Assembly (NCBI GenBank): GCA_017416285.1
Contig: JAFQCU010000029.1
Span: 1 to 64,000, forward strand
DNA length: 64,000 nucleotides
Direction: 5' to 3'
Source of the DNA: Clostridia bacterium
Lineage (GTDB): Bacteria; Bacillota; Clostridia; Oscillospirales; Acutalibacteraceae
Shown piece by piece: positions 62,011-64,000 of the stretch. Numbering within the stretch: the first letter of the stretch is position 1; every line of letters starts with the position of its first letter. Position numbers and translations under genes: made by a program. Below the pieces are notes generated by a model. It was not told the DNA's origin. It saw only the letters and a list, made by a program, of their open reading frames with translations, and did not search any database.

Positions 62011-64000
62011 TTATTCAAGTACTATAACGCCTAAAAGATGAAGGCGAATAGCGGCCAAATCCGATAGTGTGATTGTATTATCACTATTACAGTCAGCGGC
62101 GGTAAAGCTGTTACCGTCTAATGTAATAAGTTCGAGCAAATGTAATCTTACAGCGGCCAAATCCGACAAGGTAATAACACCGTCACCGTTTGCATCACCT
62201 TTTACAATAATAGGTGCGGGTGGCGGAATATCCTCGGGGTCATCCCCGTCGGGGTTTTCAGGCTCGTTTCCACCGCCACCATCTGGATTTTCGGGGTCCT
62301 CAGGGTCGGGTGTTGTGCCACCGTCACCGCCGTCGCCACCTTCTTCGGGTGGTGGGGGTGGAGTTGGCTTTTCGGTGGTAATTGTCAGCACACAGTCAGC
62401 CAAAGCATTTACGTTAATTGTGTAATCGTTTGTGTAGCCCGTCGCTGATTTTACAGTAAGTACAACCTTGTTGTCGCCTTGTATAAGGTTAAAGGTCATA
62501 TCGCTTACAATTTCTGCCGTTTCGGGTACATTAACGTAAATCGTGGTGTCACCCTCAACCTGAAGCGCATAACTGTAAACGTAACGTGAAAAAGACGGTG
62601 TAAGACCCTCAACCTCAATCGTGTTAAAGTAATGGTTGTTTTGTTTAGCACTTTTTTCAGGGGCAACAGCCGGTGTTTCTGGTAAAGTATTATCGAGGTA
62701 AACCGGAATTCTAAAGGTTAAATATGTTGTTGTATTATCAACGTACATTTTACGCAAGAATGAAGCGGTTGAAACCTGATCGGCAACGTTTTGTGCGTAT
62801 TGGTGATTGATTTTTGATGGGTCTAAAATATTATAATTTTTGTAAAAATACGTGTCCTGATTATAATACGGATTTGATGGGTTTCGGTTTACGTAACCAT
62901 CGGCATATTTTTTAGCACCGCCGATAATAGCGGCAGAACGGGTTGTCCACCCAGCATCATAGGCATATTTAGCACCTTTTTTAAGCTTGTCCGCTTCGGT
63001 AGTACCGCTTACACCAAAATTAAAGTAGTTATAAACCGTAACCTTTTCCCCATTGGGTGTTTCATATTCAACACCGTGAGCAAATTTTGAACCTTGGCTT
63101 CCCTGCTCCTGAATAATCGTTGAAGCCAAAATGTAAGGGCTTACGCCCGATTGCTTTGCAGCCTCCATAATAACATAAGCAAAATCGCCACCATAAAGTA
63201 AATCGTTGGGGTCGACGTAATTGTTTGCTAAAAATCTGCCTTTTAATAATTCACGAAGTCCAACAATAGATTGTGAATTAGCATCATAGCTTTGCTTCAT
63301 AAAAATGTAAGCATCGTTGGTGTTCAAAAAGTTTCTGGGGTCCATATAGTAAGCAATAACCTCACGGTGAGCACCGTACCAACGGCCGTCTGTTACGATA
63401 TAACTATTTGTGTTCCAGTTATAATAGCCGTTTTCCATTGAACGCCAAGAATAGTACTGATTTTCAACCAATTTTCTCGGGAAAACGTTTTCAAGTGCTA
63501 TTGCGTGCTGATATGTTATTGTGATTTGGTCAGCTGTAAAAATCCAATTAGGATATTTTTCGTGAAGTGCTTTTAAATATGGGTGATAATTTTCCGGAAA
63601 TTCTGCAAGCTGTTCTTCAAAGGGTTTTACAACAATATCTTCCTCCTCATCGGGGTTTGGAGGTGTAATTGTGTGAGTAGTGACTGTAATTAAGTCTTCT
63701 CTTACATATCCTGTATATGAAGCAGTACCGAGAGAGTATGTAATATTATACCAAACGTATGGTTTTTGGGTTGCGGCGTTAATTTTGCCGTTAATATCAT
63801 CCTTACTGCTGTTAACTGTAACAGAAGTGCCGTCGTTAAGCAAATAAACTTTTGCTGCGGTTGTGCCGGCATCTGAACGCAAAATAACACCTGTTTTAGT
63901 GGTGCCGGGTTCGGTAATAACGCCGATAGTGATTGTAATAGGCTCCTGTTTTTCGCTCTCATCGGGATTAGTTTCAGTATTTGTATCCGTGTTGCTACCG
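62011..64000 (-). CDS. Dockerin-tagged cell-wall N-acetylglucosaminidase (5' end outside window)
   Basis: At least 663 residues, continuing past the window edge. In order: an SH3-like wall-binding domain (TTKTGVILRSDAG onward), a proline linker, a glucosaminidase domain (PNWIFTADQITITYQHAI, YMDPRNFL, SPYILASTIIQEQGSQG with the likely catalytic Glu, VYNYFNFG), a cadherin-like domain, a Gly/Pro/Glu/Asp-rich linker of about 60 residues, and a C-terminal type I dockerin. The dockerin has two Ca-binding repeats, GDANGDGVITLSDLAA and DCNSDNTITLSDLAA. The ATG-like TTG at 63882 is internal; the frame is open to base 64000. First gene of a two-gene operon with the cohesin-like protein. Confidence 0.88.
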   Translation of the reverse strand, partial: GSNTDTNTETNPDESEKQEPITITIGVITEPGTTKTGVILRSDAGTTAAKVYLLNDGTSVTVNSSKDDINGKINAATQKPYVWYNITYSLGTASYTGYVREDLITVTTHTITPPNPDEEEDIVVKPFEEQLAEFPENYHPYLKALHEKYPNWIFTADQITITYQHAIALENVFPRKLVENQYYSWRSMENGYYNWNTNSYIVTDGRWYGAHREVIAYYMDPRNFLNTNDAYIFMKQSYDANSQSIVGLRELLKGRFLANNYVDPNDLLYGGDFAYVIMEAAKQSGVSPYILASTIIQEQGSQGSKFAHGVEYETPNGEKVTVYNYFNFGVSGTTEADKLKKGAKYAYDAGWTTRSAAIIGGAKKYADGYVNRNPSNPYYNQDTYFYKNYNILDPSKINHQYAQNVADQVSTASFLRKMYVDNTTTYLTFRIPVYLDNTLPETPAVAPEKSAKQNNHYFNTIEVEGLTPSFSRYVYSYALQVEGDTTIYVNVPETAEIVSDMTFNLIQGDNKVVLTVKSATGYTNDYTINVNALADCVLTITTEKPTPPPPPEEGGDGGDGGTTPDPEDPENPDGGGGNEPENPDGDDPEDIPPPAPIIVKGDANGDGVITLSDLAAVRLHLLELITLDGNSFTAADCNSDNTITLSDLAAIRLHLLGVIVLE

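Noticed and set aside
62069..62425. Plus-strand open frame rich in Ser, Pro and Gly
   Set aside because: It is the complement of the low-complexity Gly/Pro/Asp linker and dockerin of the minus-strand wall hydrolase and has no ribosome site.

Overview
The window reads as a chromosomal segment of a low-GC, spore-forming, anaerobic Firmicute of the class Clostridia, close to gut Oscillospiraceae/Ruminococcaceae. Supporting marks are stage II and IV sporulation genes (spoIIM, spoIVB, bofA, ymxH), rubrerythrin, AddAB, AD-type Shine-Dalgarno sequences, frequent TTG starts, T-box and THF riboswitch control, glyA-fhs one-carbon genes and a dockerin-bearing wall hydrolase. This is inference from gene content; no species is claimed.

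Layout. 1-141 is the right end of an IS3-family element, followed by a minus-strand FabG/YmfI-type reductase. 0.9-10.9 kb is a plus-strand housekeeping run: spoIIM-xerD, then murI-DUF1934-argS-pncB-lipoprotein-lon-engB. An asparagine T-box controls asnS-asnA (11-13.6 kb), followed by a membrane CapD/FlaA1-type nucleotide-sugar enzyme and rpsT. glyA-fhs (minus) and groESL plus a small DUF6440 gene (plus) are divergent. folT carries a THF riboswitch and lies beside an 8-oxoguanine glycosylase gene. 22.8-27.2 kb holds a DUF6062 gene, a DnaA-box-rich spacer, small membrane proteins, ymxH and spoIVB.

27.3-39.3 kb is the accessory part. An AraC-type regulator faces an operon of enolase-superfamily dehydratase, RraA-like protein, cytosolic GH10 enzyme, KDPG aldolase, KDG kinase, short-chain dehydrogenase and UlaG-like metallo-hydrolase. 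These can be assembled into an oxidative (Entner-Doudoroff-like) route from a hemicellulose sugar to pyruvate and glyceraldehyde-3-phosphate. A separately promoted GH2 beta-mannosidase-like gene (frameshifted), a GrpB/pyrophosphatase fusion, a small membrane protein and a fructokinase-like gene follow.

39.4-48.9 kb is the conserved block nusB-xseA-xseB-ispA-dxs-tlyA-nadK-argR-recN-tyrS. Then come rubrerythrin, tRNA-Leu(CAA), a 450-base palindrome-rich spacer, an SPFH protein with an unknown partner, ksgA, and a minus-strand addB-addA-nudix operon. bofA and a wall operon end the window. The wall operon has a dockerin-tagged glucosaminidase, cut by the window edge, followed by a membrane-anchored cohesin-like protein.

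The strongest leads are five direct XerD-half-site-like repeats in front of a XerD homologue whose first catalytic arginine is lysine; the complete-looking sugar oxidation operon; the adjacent dockerin/cohesin pair; a hairpin that is both terminator and Shine-Dalgarno mask in front of ymxH; a DnaA-box cluster away from dnaA; and two single-base frameshifts (lon, GH2), both in homopolymers and so possibly assembly errors.
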